Below are positions 7,733 to 17,472 of a stretch of DNA of 25,901 nt, piece after piece. The translations under genes were made by a program, and so were the position numbers. Within the stretch, counting starts at the first letter, position 1. Every line of letters begins with the position of its first letter. Under the pieces are notes generated by a model. The model ran no database searches. It was not told where the DNA came from and was given only the letters and a program-made list of their open reading frames with translations. The stretch lies in contig NW_014577774.1 of NCBI RefSeq assembly GCF_000485595.1, positions 10,424 through 36,324 on the forward strand, written 5' to 3'. This DNA comes from Priapulus caudatus (Eukaryota; Priapulida; Priapulimorpha; Priapulimorphida; Priapulidae).

Positions 7733-8160
7733 TATATTGATATAATTATTATATTTATATTGATTGTAAATTGAGCATCTGGTTTTGATTGCCCCATGCC
7801 ATACATTGGGCGCCACATATAATATTGGGAGCCATGTTTTCTTCGCTCTATCCTTGAACACTAGTCTAGCTAGACTACTAACGACTAGCAAGAAACGCTG
7901 CTTTTGCTAGGGTTATGAATACCCTAGGCTATAACTAGACACAAGGCACTTGAAGGCGTTTCAATAAAATATACTGCTAACTAAATACGAAATAGATTTA
8001 GCTACGAATTGTTTAATGTTTTCTAGCTATAGGCCTACTGTCTTCACAGAAGGTTGCGAGTGCGGGCAAAGCTATATATACGACTACGACTGCGCTCTGC
8101 AGCCTCGATTTAGGCCATGAGTGATCTAAGCCCTAAGCCGAGAGTGCGAGAGAGTGGGCA
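7733..8160. other. AT-rich non-coding DNA
   Basis: No convincing exon or RNA. It contains CTAG-rich segments (ACTAGTCTAGCTAGACTACTAA near 7861) that are self-complementary but short. Confidence 0.3.
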
Positions 8161-9360
8161 GTCTATGGGCTAGTAGGCGGCGGGGGCAGGCGGCGCAACT
8201 GCTTTCGAACGATGCCGTATCGAGACTCCGCATTGGAACGTTGCAAAAACGTTTGCGCGTTGGGCCGGAGAGCGCCGGTTAGGTGCTTTCCTGATTCTGA
8301 CAGCCGTTTTCCCATCTACTGGGGCAAGGTTTTCGCGAATGTCACGAATTTCGACAGTCTTTGCTGTGCATTTTTCGCGTGACACAGCTCGGTTCCGGAA
8401 CAGATTACTTCCGTTACAGTTTTTATAACAAGTGAAGCACTGTTCACTGTCCCAAATGTCTCCCCGTCCTGTGTCCGCGCCACTAAAATTGTGCGGACAT
8501 CTTCGCTGGCAGGCTTATGGATCCGTGCGCCCGCCCCATTCATTACGCGGGCACGGATCCATAGCTGCCAGCGCTGCATAGTGTCGTAGCACGTTTCCCG
8601 GGCGGTCGCGTGCCCTTGCGCCGCGGAACTGCGCGAAAGATGCTGCGGTTCACGCTTCGGATGAAAATCTCCTTTCGGCAACGCTTCTCTAGTATCCGTC
8701 TCATCTTGACGGACTTTGCGGCCCGGTTTTTGCGGCGCAGCGCACGGCTTTCGGGCGGCGAAGCCGCGCCCGCAACGCGAATACGCCGCCACCTTTTTGT
8801 CCACATTAGACGAGATATGTGAGAGCAGGGGTTCTGAAACGCACGGTACCCGCGCAAAACTGGACGCAATCCAACGGGCGACATTTCGCGATGGACGGGC
8901 AGGAGGCCCATCTCCAAAGCGGCCCGCTAACCTTTTTTTTTAGGGTGGGCGCGCCTCATGGCTACGACGTAGTGAGCTCGTACACAGAAATCTCAAGATA
9001 TGCTGTCACTCAGCGATGACGCGCTCGCGGTCGTTGGCCGCTACGGCGATGACGGGCGGCGTAGTGCCGAGTATAGCGTTATGTCTATCACAGAGCTTTT
9101 TACGAGAGTGTCCGTACGGCGCTGGCACGTGGTGGCGGCGGCCCTAACATGCTATCTGCAAATGTTTTTTCAAGGCAACATCCTGAGCCACGCGCCTGCC
9201 GCGTGCTAACGGCAGCGTGCGTCGGCTGGCGTGGCCGGTGCTGGCCGAAATGTTTTTTCCCCAAAGCGAAGATTTACGAAGGATTTAGGCGGGCCTTGCT
9301 GAATTGGCTGGAATTTGGCAAGATGTTTCAGCCTCCATGACTTGTACCAAATCGCCCACA
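8161..9360. other. GC-rich block with overlapping open frames but no recognisable protein
   Basis: Open frames occur in most phases (for example minus 8316-8804 and 8543-8917; plus 8610-8943). They are rich in Arg/Ala, overlap on both strands, and show no motif I recognise. High GC content lowers stop frequency, which explains them. A real exon cannot be excluded, but nothing supports one. The block changes to AT-rich DNA at about 9350. Confidence 0.4.
8506..8571. repeat. Long hairpin, 13-bp perfect core stem
   Basis: TATGGATCCGTGC at 8516-8528 pairs perfectly with GCACGGATCCATA at 8551-8563. Outside this, CTGGCAG at 8506-8512 pairs with CTGCCAG at 8565-8571, with a small bulge. The loop is 22 bases. 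It could be a transposon end pair or a cruciform; there is no oligo-T tail to suggest a terminator. Confidence 0.75.
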
Positions 9361-9561
9361 TATTCTACCAAAAACTTTCGCGCGAAACTTTCTGTAAGTG
9401 AGGTTAGAGGGAGTCGTTTTAGTATGTTTTTCTGTTAGAGAACAACATGAGTTGGTCAGTGAATTAACCCAAATATCATGCCGTTTCCTTCCTTGGGTTT
9501 GTTGCTGATTTGCTTTGGCTTGAAGAAAACCTTGCAGACAAGCAGAACAGAACTACCGTGT
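9361..9561. other. Non-coding flank of foldback structure
   Basis: AT-rich sequence immediately outside the left arm at 9562. The segment GTGAATTAACCC near 9460 may correspond weakly to the complement of GGGTTAACC/AGGTTAATT near 10660, which would extend the outer inverted repeat. The match is not convincing. Confidence 0.3.
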
Positions 9562-9843
9562 TGTAAATGTTTGTTTTGGTTTATGGACCGCTATAACGGT
9601 CGCTAGTAGATAAGTTATAGTTTTCTGATGTATTTCCCATGAAGACACAGTATTTTACTAACATTATTATAACATATAATACTTACTATACATGCAAATT
9701 CTTTGAGTGCAAATCTGTTATTTTCCATGCTTAATCCTTAAGTTATGAGAGGGTCTACCTGGTCCGTAACTCTAGGCTTATAGTTTATTCACAGTGCTAT
9801 ATGCCCCGGCAGCCTGGGCGTAATATCTGACGCTGCCGGCAGC

Positions 9844-10030
9844 GGTCTTTCGATTTCCTAAATGCCCGGCAGTTTTTAATTTTTAGCGTTACTCAAGTAA
9901 ACAAGGGTTAGGGGTTAGAGTTAAAGGATTAGGGTTAGGGTTAGGTGCTAGAGTTAGGGTTTTTGTTAGGTAGGGTTAAGGGTTAGAGTTAGGGTTAAGA
10001 ACTGCCGGGCATTTAGGAAAACGAAAGACC
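9844..10030. repeat. Inverted repeat (31-bp arms) enclosing a telomere-like tract
   Basis: The 31 bases at 9844-9874 (GGTCTTTCGATTTCC... ending GGCAGTT) match the reverse complement of 10000-10030 with a single mismatch. Outside these arms, GCTATATGCCCCGGC near 9797 and GCCGGGCATCTAGCC near 10041 continue the symmetry less exactly, so the inner element may span about 9795-10070. Confidence 0.85.
9904..9998 (+). repeat. Degenerate interstitial telomere-like tract (TTAGGG)
   Basis: About 95 bases composed of GGGTTAGGGGTTAGAG, TTAGGGTTAGGGTTAGG and related variants, interrupted by TTTTTGTTAGGTAGGG. Canonical TTAGGG units are a minority. Its position exactly between two inverted arms argues for amplification within a mobile element rather than a chromosome-fusion scar. 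Confidence 0.85.
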
Positions 10031-10144
10031 CGTGCCCGCCTGGCCGGGCATCTAGCCACAGCGTATGTTATAGCTGCCGAAATTTCTGTTTATGTTCGTG
10101 CCGTGGTCCGATTAGTTTACGTTTCAGGCTGGACCTGCGAGGGT

Positions 10145-10300
10145 TAAAACACTAGCTACTACTACGACTATCGAACGTAACTGAGTTAATACTACTACTA
10201 GCGTCAACGAGTACGAGTACGTATAGCTCTAAGTACTGGTCGTAGCCGTAGTACTATAGTACCGTCGTAGGCTTCTAGTAGTAGTAGTCACTGTCGTAGC
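10145..10300. repeat. CTA/GTA-rich degenerate trinucleotide stretch
   Basis: CTAGCTACTACTACGACTAT near 10151, ACTACTACTAGCG near 10190 and TTCTAGTAGTAGTAGTCACT near 10271 make the tract partly self-complementary. It lies inside the larger foldback element and resembles the tract near 7415-7500. Confidence 0.5.
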
Positions 10301-10554
10301 CCTTCGCTTCCTTCCATCGATGCCTGCGACGGAAGCACTACGAGTGCGTGTACATACGTACGTATGCAATATTACGCAGGCCCAGTACGCTGCTCATAAC
10401 CTTAAAACATTGAGATGAAAATACACATTTTGCAGAAGAATTGCAATATAGTTGATATTATATGTTATAATTAAGAGGAAAAGATATGTTTTTTGCATTC
10501 GGAAATTAGCATCAGAAAACGGTACTTATCGTAGCGGTCATAAAACCATTTACA

Positions 10555-11741
10555 AATAGTGGCGTTCGATTTGGGCTTCCGCCAGAGCACTGGGTTTAAA
10601 CACTAGGTACGAAAATCGAACGCATGCTGGGTTAGGGAAGATAAACGAACGGGTTTTTTTGGTTAACCCAGGTTAATTATCATGGATGCCAGTGACAAGA
10701 AGAAAGAATAGCAATTGCAATGCTTATTATTAATGAATAATCTAAGATGGAGGCGGCTGAAGGATAGAGACTTCTATAAATTATTTATTTCCTCTTCTGC
10801 CTTTTTACTTGCTATCTGAAATTATCTGTACTAAATGGAATGAAAAGTGCAAAAATTAAAATGAATCTGAAATCTGAGCATGTCAAGTAATAGAACATCA
10901 TCCTATGCTACTCAGCCGTGCCTTGAGCAAACCACGCAGTCATTCAGGCAAAGCTGCTCCATTCATGCAGGCACTGATCCCACTCGACTATCGTCGCCAA
11001 TGCATGGTGCATGGTTGGCAATTGGATTGTGGGATAGCTTCCCCGCCCCAAAGTGAGCACTTCGGCGAGCGCGGCTGCACTTCTTCTCACCCGGGGGTTG
11101 ACGCGGGTAAGCGAAAAAATACGCACGTGACTGCCAAATCGAACGCTATTTGGGGCTGGCCGAGTAGACCCAGGTTAACTTGGGGAAGGGCAAATCGAAG
11201 CGCAATCTAAAATGGGCGTTTTTCTTCTCTTGTCATGGCAAGAACATGCGAAGCAAACCAATCACAAGTCGCTATATATCTTTGCTATGTTATCAGTTTG
11301 CGAACCAAAATTTTGGGCTGGCCGGCAATACTCCGCGAGCCGCACGGTGGTGGCGTGGCCGTGCAGTTTTTACAACGTATGCTTAATCTGGTAGATCTGC
11401 TGGCAAAGCAGCCGCAGCAACAATCTCGGCCTGCGCACAGAGCGCGCACAAGCAAGCAGGCAGCAGCAAATGCCCGCCGTAGCCGAGGCCGGTGTAGGTG
11501 TGACGAAAAACTGCGCGATGTTACGCTTCCCGCTATAAACGATTCGCCGGCGCCCGCCCTCCTTGCGGCGGCGCGAATTCCGTATAGCGGGCAACGCGAA
11601 ATGCTACATACAACACAGCGCGGTCGCGTGGGCAGCCAGATCCCGCGTGCAAGTGCGGCGGACTTAAACCGCTCATTCGGCGGTCGGGGAACAACGCATC
11701 TTTTTGCGGCAACGCCATCACGTAGCCGGTCTCTCTGATGC
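10555..11741. other. Non-coding region between foldback element and module A
   Basis: The left half (to about 10900) is AT-rich and the right half (11030-11730) is GC-rich with overlapping frames on both strands (plus 11235-11738, minus 11285-11830) that lack any recognised domain and are Arg/Ala/Ser-rich. I do not call them genes. AAATCGAACGC at 11137 and its complement at 10562 hint at another weak inverted pair. Confidence 0.35.
11529..11591. repeat. Imperfect hairpin in GC-rich DNA
   Basis: CCCGCTATA (11529-11537) pairs with TATAGCGGG (11583-11591). Further in, ATTCGC (11542-11547) pairs with GCGAAT (11573-11578), leaving a GC-rich loop. Confidence 0.6.
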
Positions 11742-11855
11742 CATGTCAAGAGCTGTAGGGCGGCAGGGACCGAGGGTGGGGAGGGAGGAAGGGTGGGAGA
11801 AAATGGCGGGGAGGATGAGCTGGCGAGCAAGAATGGTGATAATGTGAGGTGAAGG

Positions 11856-11903
11856 TTAATAAAATAATAATAACAACAACAACAACAAGAAATTAATAAT
11901 AAT
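11856..11903 (+). repeat. AAT/AAC trinucleotide microsatellite
   Basis: AATAATAATAACAACAACAA-type sequence inside module A; the equivalent tract in copy 2 is at 17419-17472 and is of similar length. Confidence 0.9.
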
Positions 11904-12691
11904 CACGAACATTACGGTCACTATACAGTAAGCGGAGTTCATCGTTAGTTTGATCTACGATTTCATTTCGCGAGACGAGCAACATGACTGGACGGGCGTC
12001 CACTATTATCAGAAAGCGTCGATTACGTTTAAAAAGGCATGGGCGTCTTAGCAGCGCACATGAACGGGGACTGGCCTATAGGGGGCATCAGGTCATACAG
12101 TAACGCCGCAGTTGCTATTTGGTCTCTAGAAAACCGCTTTTTTTAGATTTTTTTTCGGTGGAAATTCGCACTAGAGTTAATAATTTAACACTTATACATA
12201 GCAAGTTAGATCGCCGTCGTCGACGTCTAGAAAGCATTAGAAGTAACAATAATGGTCTTGTCGTGTAGTTGTGACAAATATCCGTCAAGTGCGCGTAGAC
12301 CCATGGTGACTGTTGCTACCTATATTCGTGTTTGAAATGTGCACTCGCGATTATCTTTTAGAATTTCGAATCATAGAGCTGGCAAAACTTTCGAGCGAGC
12401 GATAAGAGCAGCGAATCTGTAGTTATTAACACGATAAAGTGTATGTTTGTGTATGCGATGAACCTAGTGAGTATTTTAAATTAATTTTTGTCCGAATCTT
12501 ATTCAAGTGCCTAGCTGCCTATGGACGCACTTCTACTGTTGTACACGCCCCATATATGGTAGCGGTGTTGTATCACAGTATACTACTTTACAGCCAAACT
12601 AGTAGTAATGGTGTTTAATACAGTGCTTGCGATGGTCTGGACTTCCCCGCTGTCGGAAACTCTGCACATGGGTGTCACTGCGCACTGACCA

Positions 12692-12768
12692 GACACACCC
12701 ACGCACGCACTGTATCGCACGCCACGCACACAGCACGCACACACACACAATACACAACACACACACCT
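12692..12768 (+). repeat. CA-rich microsatellite
   Basis: Interrupted ACGCAC/ACACAC units in module A copy 1; the longer, purer equivalent is at 18212-18294. Frames on both strands here (minus 12583-12838) are Cys/Val-rich artefacts. Confidence 0.85.
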
Positions 12769-13209
12769 CACCGCCGCGCGCTCGCCTGTTCGGCAAGCAC
12801 CGCGCGCGCTGACGATGCTTACTAGTTAGGCCGCACACACACAGTTGTTTCGCGCTTGCTGCTATTTCATTCGGGCTAGCGCTGCTGAGCGACGTCAGTG
12901 CTATGCATGAGGGCAGTCGTCGTTTAGTACCCGGCGCGTGTTTGGCGTTTATATACGAGCAGCGCCGCGTTTATGAACTTTGTCGCTGTGTAAAGTCCCA
13001 TCCTTGGTTGATAGCGATGCGGACGTGAGCCGCATGCAGCACAGATCGCCAGCCAGCGACGACGACGACGACGGCCGCGGCACAAGTCGCTGGCTACGCG
13101 CCGAAAGGACGCGTGCGTGCTGAGAGTGCTGGCAGATGGGTCGCTTGTGCGTATCAGGTAGCTACAGGATATGTATCCCGAAGTAGTTTTAGGTTGTTTA
13201 GTATTATGT

Positions 13210-13376
13210 TTACATATTTTTTATATGATGGTAGGGTAGGTTAGTGTTAGGGTTAGTTGGTACACTTCTGCTAGTACATAGTCTGGCTACACTTTGGTAT
13301 ACATATATGTACCGCGGCGTTACATATCTGTAGTAGCCTGATATACGAGCCCAAACGACCCCTTGAGCGCTAAATA
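13210..13376 (+). repeat. Module M, truncated copy next to the N gap
   Basis: TATATGATGGTAGGGTAGGT, TTAGTGTTAGGGTTAG, then ACACTTCTGCTAGTACATAG and TATACATATATGTACCGCGG, ending at the assembly gap. Confidence 0.8.
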
Positions 13377-13401
13377 NNNNNNNNNNNNNNNNNNNNNNNN
13401 N
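13377..13401. other. Assembly gap, 25 N
   Basis: Twenty-five N bases. The gap falls within module M at the end of A copy 1, just after GACCCCTTGAGCGCTAAATA. A round number of N at a repeat boundary suggests a placeholder gap of unknown size, where the assembler could not cross the duplication. Confidence 0.98.
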
Positions 13402-13804
13402 TTCATGCAAAATTGGTAATTTCTCTCCACACCTGCCGAATAACCATTTCCCGTGCCTATACTGGTTAGTGCTAAGATTTCAAAATCCCGTCGTCCCTGT
13501 CTCGGAGCAGCGCCCCCATAACCTTTTATTTCGAAACGCCATCGCTGCACACAGAGCGCCGCCTGTACGTTCTCATAGCGCATCTACCCCACGTCACAAA
13601 TTGTGATATATTTTGCTTTTCCATACTTTCCTTGTATATTGGATATTCGATGAGCACTCGTCTTCCTATAATGTACCGCGGTGAGTCGATGCGTCCTACT
13701 CCCTTCGCCTCAATTAAAAGCTGTATTCTCTTACTCAACCCATTTGGCTCCTGTTTTCCTGTGACGTGCGCTCACACTTTCCCTCCGTGTCCATGCCCTC
13801 CATC
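13402..13804. other. Sequence right of the gap, without copy elsewhere in the window
   Basis: Unlike its surroundings, this stretch has no partner in the duplicated blocks. A plus frame at 13632-13907 and minus frames at 13320-13738 have no recognised motif, and the latter run through the N gap. It may belong to a contig joined across the gap. Confidence 0.4.
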
Positions 13805-14128
13805 AGTAGATGGTAGGTTAGGTTCTAGAGGTTTAGGGTTTAGGGTAGCAGCTTCATGTAGTGACAACGTCTCGGCTGGTACACTTTGCTGGGTCATAAT
13901 ATTCTGATACTCGTCTGGACCCCGGTACGTATCTGTCATGCCTAAGCTGCCCTATACTGACACGATCCCTTCAGCTGGTAACTGATAGGATTGCACACTT
14001 ATAGCGCTCTCCACTGTGGGTTCGTTTTAAAGTATACTTTTTACTGCCACCTTGTATAACAATCGGCTTTAATTTTTACTGCTCAGCTCGATGGCGAACT
14101 AACACTATCTAAACGCCGTGTTCACGAT
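13805..14128 (+). repeat. Module M, degraded copy
   Basis: The lead is GGTAGGTTAGGTTCTAGAGG then TTTAGGGTTTAGGGTA, followed by displaced but recognisable GGTACACTTTG, GGTACGTATCTGTC, GACACGATCCCTTCAGC, TTAAAGTATACTTTTTA and TTAATTTT-like blocks of module M in the usual order. Many insertions separate them. Confidence 0.6.
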
Positions 14129-15009
14129 CATGCTTTCACGAGCTGTAGGGCACGCGACGCTTTCTCTTCAGCCTCGCGTACAGGCCGTGGGCGAGTTGGC
14201 TCGTACGACTTAAAGACGACGTGACAGAGTGCGCGGAGGGAGGAAGGACTGGCCCCGTAAGCAAATTGAGACAAATGCAGGGTACCAGAGGTATTGCATG
14301 ACGCTCTGGCTGAGTAAGCTATAGCTCACCGGTGAGCGGGCTGAATCACTAGACAGGTATCCGGGCTGCTCCCTAGCCGTGCTCTGAGCCGCAATGGATA
14401 TCGGATAATGTGACTGTCGCAGGTTTAAACACTACGGCCCTTCGCCCAACATACTTCCTTACCACACCACTACACAACGCAACACTAATCTTATAATTCT
14501 TCCTCACTACGCCCCGAACCATTAACCGCTCACCCCCCCACTCACCGCCGCCCTAACGGCTCAGTTCCATCGTTGGTATACGATCATAACGTACTTTCCT
14601 TCTCGCAGCTCCTCCCCTCCCCACGCCCAACCCTATGATTCCTTCGCGAACCCGCCCCCCCCTCAGGCCCCCCGCTACGTCATCCCCCATAGTCATGCAG
14701 AAAGACGTCTAATACCCCCGAGGCTTTACAAAGCTAATGGCGATCTTAGCAGCCAACTGACGGGCGGGGATACAATAGCTACTCCCGTTGTGCTATCTTG
14801 CGTTTCGTAGAAAAGGCTATTTTTTAAGATTTTTTTTTCGGCTGTAGTAAATTCGCGCATAGAGTTAAATTTTCGCCAATTACCAATGCACACACGTTAC
14901 GATGCCTCGCTCGCCGTCGATGAAAAAACCATTAGAAGAACTTAATAATGGGATAGTCTATGTCGCCCCTTGTACGTTGCTGACATTCTCGTCAAGTGCG
15001 TAGCGCCTT
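14129..15009 (+). repeat. Module A, partial degraded third copy
   Basis: CATGCTTTCACGAGCTGTAG corresponds to the start of module A. The middle (14400-14700) diverges, but from about 14745 the blocks AGCAGCCAAC, GGGATACAATAGCTAC, AGAAAAGGCTATTTTTTA, ACCATTAGAAGAA and CGTCAAGTGCGTAGC follow module A copy 2 in order. It stops at about 15008, where the sequence passes directly into module B, so the second kilobase of A is absent here. Confidence 0.7.
14440..14705. other. C-rich, G-poor block inside degraded module A
   Basis: The plus strand is dominated by C (for example CACCCCCCCACTCACC near 14530, CCCGCCCCCCCCTCAGGCCC near 14651). It is the opposite skew to the block at 4724-5295 and has no counterpart in the other A copies. 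Confidence 0.6.
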
Positions 15010-15098
15010 GGTTCACCGCAGAGGTGTGCGAAGATTCACCTTATATATAGAGCCAGTATAGAATGGTGATGAGCAGCTGTGAAGCTCGTTGCATGCTC

Positions 15099-15193
15099 GC
15101 ACGCCGCTGTGCACAAACAACAAGAATAAAGCGCAACAAGAATAAAGTTATTGTTGTTCGCTTTATTCTTGTTGTTTGTGCACAGCGGCGTGC
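15099..15193. repeat. Long perfect hairpin, 35-bp arms, in module B copy 1
   Basis: The arm at 15099-15133 (starting GCACGCCGCTGTGCACAAAC) is the exact reverse complement of 15159-15193. The 25-base interior continues pairing (AACAA with TTGTT, AATAA with TTATT) after single-base interruptions, so nearly the whole 95 bases can fold. The copy at 18933-19025 preserves the same fold with small insertions and deletions. Confidence 0.95.
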
Positions 15194-15354
15194 GTGCGGT
15201 GTACTCATGTGTTGTAGAAGAGCGTAGTATATAGTAATAGGCGAAAGGGAGTAAAGAAACAGTAAGACTTAAGAAACTAAGACTGGTAGTAAATACATTT
15301 CGTGTGTGCATTTTTTTTCTTCATAATTTTACTATTGAAATGTTTCAAGCGCCT

Positions 15355-15840
15355 GTGCCTGTCTGTCTGTCTGTCTGTTTCTCTCTCTTTCTCTATGGCC
15401 CGGAATTTCGCTCTGTCTCCGATATATACACTCTCGCTCTCACACACACTCTCGAAATCTTGCGTGCTCGCTCTCCTCTATCCTTCTTTTTCCACTCTTT
15501 TCTCTTCACATCCGAGTCTCGATTGCTCCACCCTATTTTGTTATCTCCCTTTGAGAACAAAAGCCCCCTCTCCCGCACGCGCGCGCTCTCTCACACCAAC
15601 TCTCTCTCCCCCTCTCCTTCTTTCTCTCTCTCTCTCTCCCCCTTTCTTGCTTTCTCTATCTCTTTCTCTCAGACACACACTCTCGCGCTCTCTCACTCTC
15701 ACGGTATCTTCCACTTTTCCCCGTCCCCTCTCTTTTCCCTTCCAATTAACTTTACCTCCACCCCTTCTCTCGCACGCGCGCGTTCTCTCACACCCACTCT
15801 CTCTTTCCCTCCCTCTCTTCTCTCCAACTATCACTTTCTT
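15355..15840 (+). repeat. CT-rich low-complexity tract, module B copy 1
   Basis: Polypyrimidine DNA rich in CTCTCTCTCT, TCTGTCTG and CACACTCTCGC motifs. The longest frame in the window (15302-15961, Ser/Leu-rich) and its overlapping partners at 15304-15870 and, on the minus strand, 15541-15933 arise because this tract lacks stops; none has a domain. Confidence 0.9.
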
Positions 15841-16273
15841 CGTACATTTTTCATGCATACCTGCGTATAGCTGCATAATTTGGTCCGTAATGCGTCCGCA
15901 CAGGTGTATAATTTGCATTGATGCCTTCTCCATCGGACCGTGCGGTCATTTGGTCATTTAGCTCTCGCCTCGGCGCGCGGCTTAGTGGCAGCGTAAGTAC
16001 GTAAGTGGTCAGCGGCCGACAATAGCGGACCTCACCCACGGATTTCGCTGCCCGAGATTTCCTGGCGTGACGTCACGGCCGTGACCCGACGTCACCAGCA
16101 CAGTGATCGGTGCGGTGTGCGCACATGCAGTCATTCCCGGGCTTGCTTTCACCATTAGTTTAACATTCGGAGTTGCCATGCATTGACTAGCTGCAGAATG
16201 AAATTCGGCCTGGTCGGCTCGTTTGTGAACGTATATACGTCTAAGATAATAACGATATGTCCATATGTGTAAC

Positions 16274-16325
16274 CGTATACGTACGCGCGTGCGTGCGCGC
16301 GTGCGTGCGTGCGTGCGTGAGTGAC
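16274..16325 (+). repeat. GCGT/GCGC tract, alternating purine-pyrimidine
   Basis: CGTATACGTACGCGCGTGCG onward alternates purine and pyrimidine without a break from 16274 to 16319. It is a plausible Z-DNA former. In module B copy 2 (about 20120-20165) the tract is broken up. Confidence 0.85.
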
Positions 16326-16634
16326 TGCGTGCGTATGCAGCAGCTAACACGAATAGTAGTGGCGCTAGCATTCTAACTGTACAGTCGCATATAACAAGTA
16401 GCGATCACTTATATGATGCAGCGAGTAGTTACGCAATACGTTAACCCGTCTTCAGCAAATGTTATTCGCCATTTCGGCATTGAAGCGCATGCAGCACAGC
16501 ACAGGGTGTAATTGTATGATTTCCTACTCCATGGTTGCATAGCTATACGCTAGCTGGCTGAGAGAACAGCTGCATCACGCACGCAGCATTCTCCCGCTCC
16601 ATATGCCTACCCTTGGCACGATGGCCATGCGTCG

Positions 16635-16895
16635 TCCTCGTGACTGCACTTAACATTAGATAATTGTAGTCGACTACCGCTTAATACAGAATAATTGCAG
16701 TTAACTAACACTTGTTATTAAATAAATAATGGTAGTTTACTAGGACTAGCGCTAACATTAACTTTCTAATATACCTTATAATAATAGTTTACTAACACTT
16801 TCAACCAGATGATAACAGTTTACTTGCACTGAATACCATATAATAATAGTTTACAAACATTTAAGACTAAATAATAGTAGTTTACCATCACTTTG
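16635..16895 (+). repeat. AT-rich degenerate tandem repeat, TAATAGTTTACTAACACTT type
   Basis: Five to seven imperfect units of about 35-45 bases share TAATA..AGTTTAC and TAACACTT or AACATTTA. The same series recurs in module B copy 2 at about 20485-20735. Confidence 0.7.
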
Positions 16896-17026
16896 CACGC
16901 GCACGACGTCTGTGGTTGACATTATAGGCGTAGATGTGCCGAACGGACCGAGTGCTAAGCATATTAAGAACTCACTAATTAAAGCTCCGTAATTAGGAGG
17001 CAGTCGTCAGCGCGCATGCTGTCCAC

Positions 17027-17248
17027 AAGGTACACTTCTGTAGTACAAGTCTGGTACACTTTGTGTATACATATATGTACCTCGGGTACATATCTGTAGT
17101 ACCTGATACGACAACGACCCCTTCAGCGTAACTTAGGTTTACACACTAAGCTTACTGTGGTGTTTTTAAAGTTACTTTTAATGCACTTTAATTTCACAAA
17201 GTATACATTTACTTGCAGTGATTGCAACTAAATAATTAAATGCTGTAT
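17027..17248 (+). repeat. Module M, best-preserved copy
   Basis: Starts at ACACTTCTGTAGTACAAGTC and ends near GATTGCAACTAAATAATTAA. It directly precedes module A copy 2. Unlike the copies at 6220 and 13805 it has no TTAGGG-like lead. It contains several GTAC palindromes (for example GTACCTCGGGTAC). Confidence 0.85.
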
Positions 17249-17418
17249 CATGTCAAGAGCTGTAGGGCCAGGGACCGAGGGTGTGGAGTTGGCTGGTAAA
17301 GAAGAGCTGACAGAGTGGGAGGGAGGAAGGATGGGAGAGAACTTGAGAAAATGCGGGGAGGATGAGCTGGCGAGGAAAGCTGGTGAGCAAGAATGGGGAT
17401 AAATCTAAGGTGAAGGTT

Positions 17419-17472
17419 AATAATAATAATAATAACAACAACAACAACAACAACAAATAATAATAATAATAA
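17419..17472 (+). repeat. AAT/AAC trinucleotide microsatellite, copy 2
   Basis: (AAT)n(AAC)n(AAT)n inside module A copy 2. The minus-strand Tyr/Leu-rich frame at 17253-17492 is caused by it. Confidence 0.9.

Larger units (their letters stand above)
9562..10554. mobile_element. Foldback element with imperfect inverted-repeat arms of about 160-190 bp
   Basis: The left arm (9562-9749) and the reverse complement of the right arm (10393-10554) share ordered blocks: TGTAAATG, TTTATGGACCGCTA / TTTATGACCGCTA, TTTTCTGATG, ATTATAACATATAATA, TGCAA.TTCTT, TTATTTTCCAT / GTATTTTCATC and GGTTATGAG / AGTTATGAG. No transposase frame lies between the arms, so this is best described as a non-autonomous foldback or MITE-like element. 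Inside it sits a second, tighter inverted repeat around telomere-like DNA, giving a nested structure. Target-site duplications were not identified. Confidence 0.65.
11742..13376 (+). repeat. Module A, copy 1, of the large direct duplication
   Basis: It starts CATGTCAAGAGCTGTAGGG and runs through a purine-rich stretch, an AAT/AAC microsatellite, TTACGGTCACTATACAGTAA, TTTGGTCTCTAGAAAA, AATGGTCTTGTCGTGTAGTT, a CA tract, CGGGCTAGC, TTTAGTACCCGGCGCGTGTT, GATGCGGACGTGAGCCGCAT, (GAC)n and a TTAGGG-like lead into module M. The same blocks in the same order occupy 17249-18846. It has no protein-coding evidence. Copy 1 is cut by the N gap. Confidence 0.9.
15010..17026 (+). repeat. Module B, copy 1
   Basis: It begins GGTTCACCGCAGAGG and GAAGATTCACCTTATATATA. 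Then come the long hairpin, TTGTAGAAGAGCG, a CT-rich tract of about 480 bases, GGTGTATAATTTGCATTGA, GTAAGTACGTAAGTGGTCAG, a GCGT tract, an AT-rich set of TAATAGTTTACTAACACTT repeats, and CGTAATTAGGAGG before CGCGCATGCTGTCCAC. The same series occupies 18848-20874. No coding potential beyond low-complexity frames. Confidence 0.9.

Noticed and set aside
8316-8917. Overlapping 124-162-residue minus-strand frames in GC-rich DNA
   Set aside because: No recognisable motif, Arg/Ala-biased, mirrored by frames on the other strand; explained by composition.
9904-9998. True chromosome end
   Set aside because: The tract is short, degenerate and bounded on both sides by inverted-repeat arms with unrelated DNA continuing beyond.
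11285-11830. 181-residue minus frame and 167-residue plus frame over the same DNA
   Set aside because: Both strands open in GC-rich sequence without domain or splice signals; neither is supported over the other.
15302-15961. 219-residue plus-strand open frame, longest-looking candidate after the satellite frames
   Set aside because: It is produced by a CT-rich tract without stops, is almost only Ser/Leu/Pro, overlaps equally long frames in other phases, and is not preserved in frame in module B copy 2.
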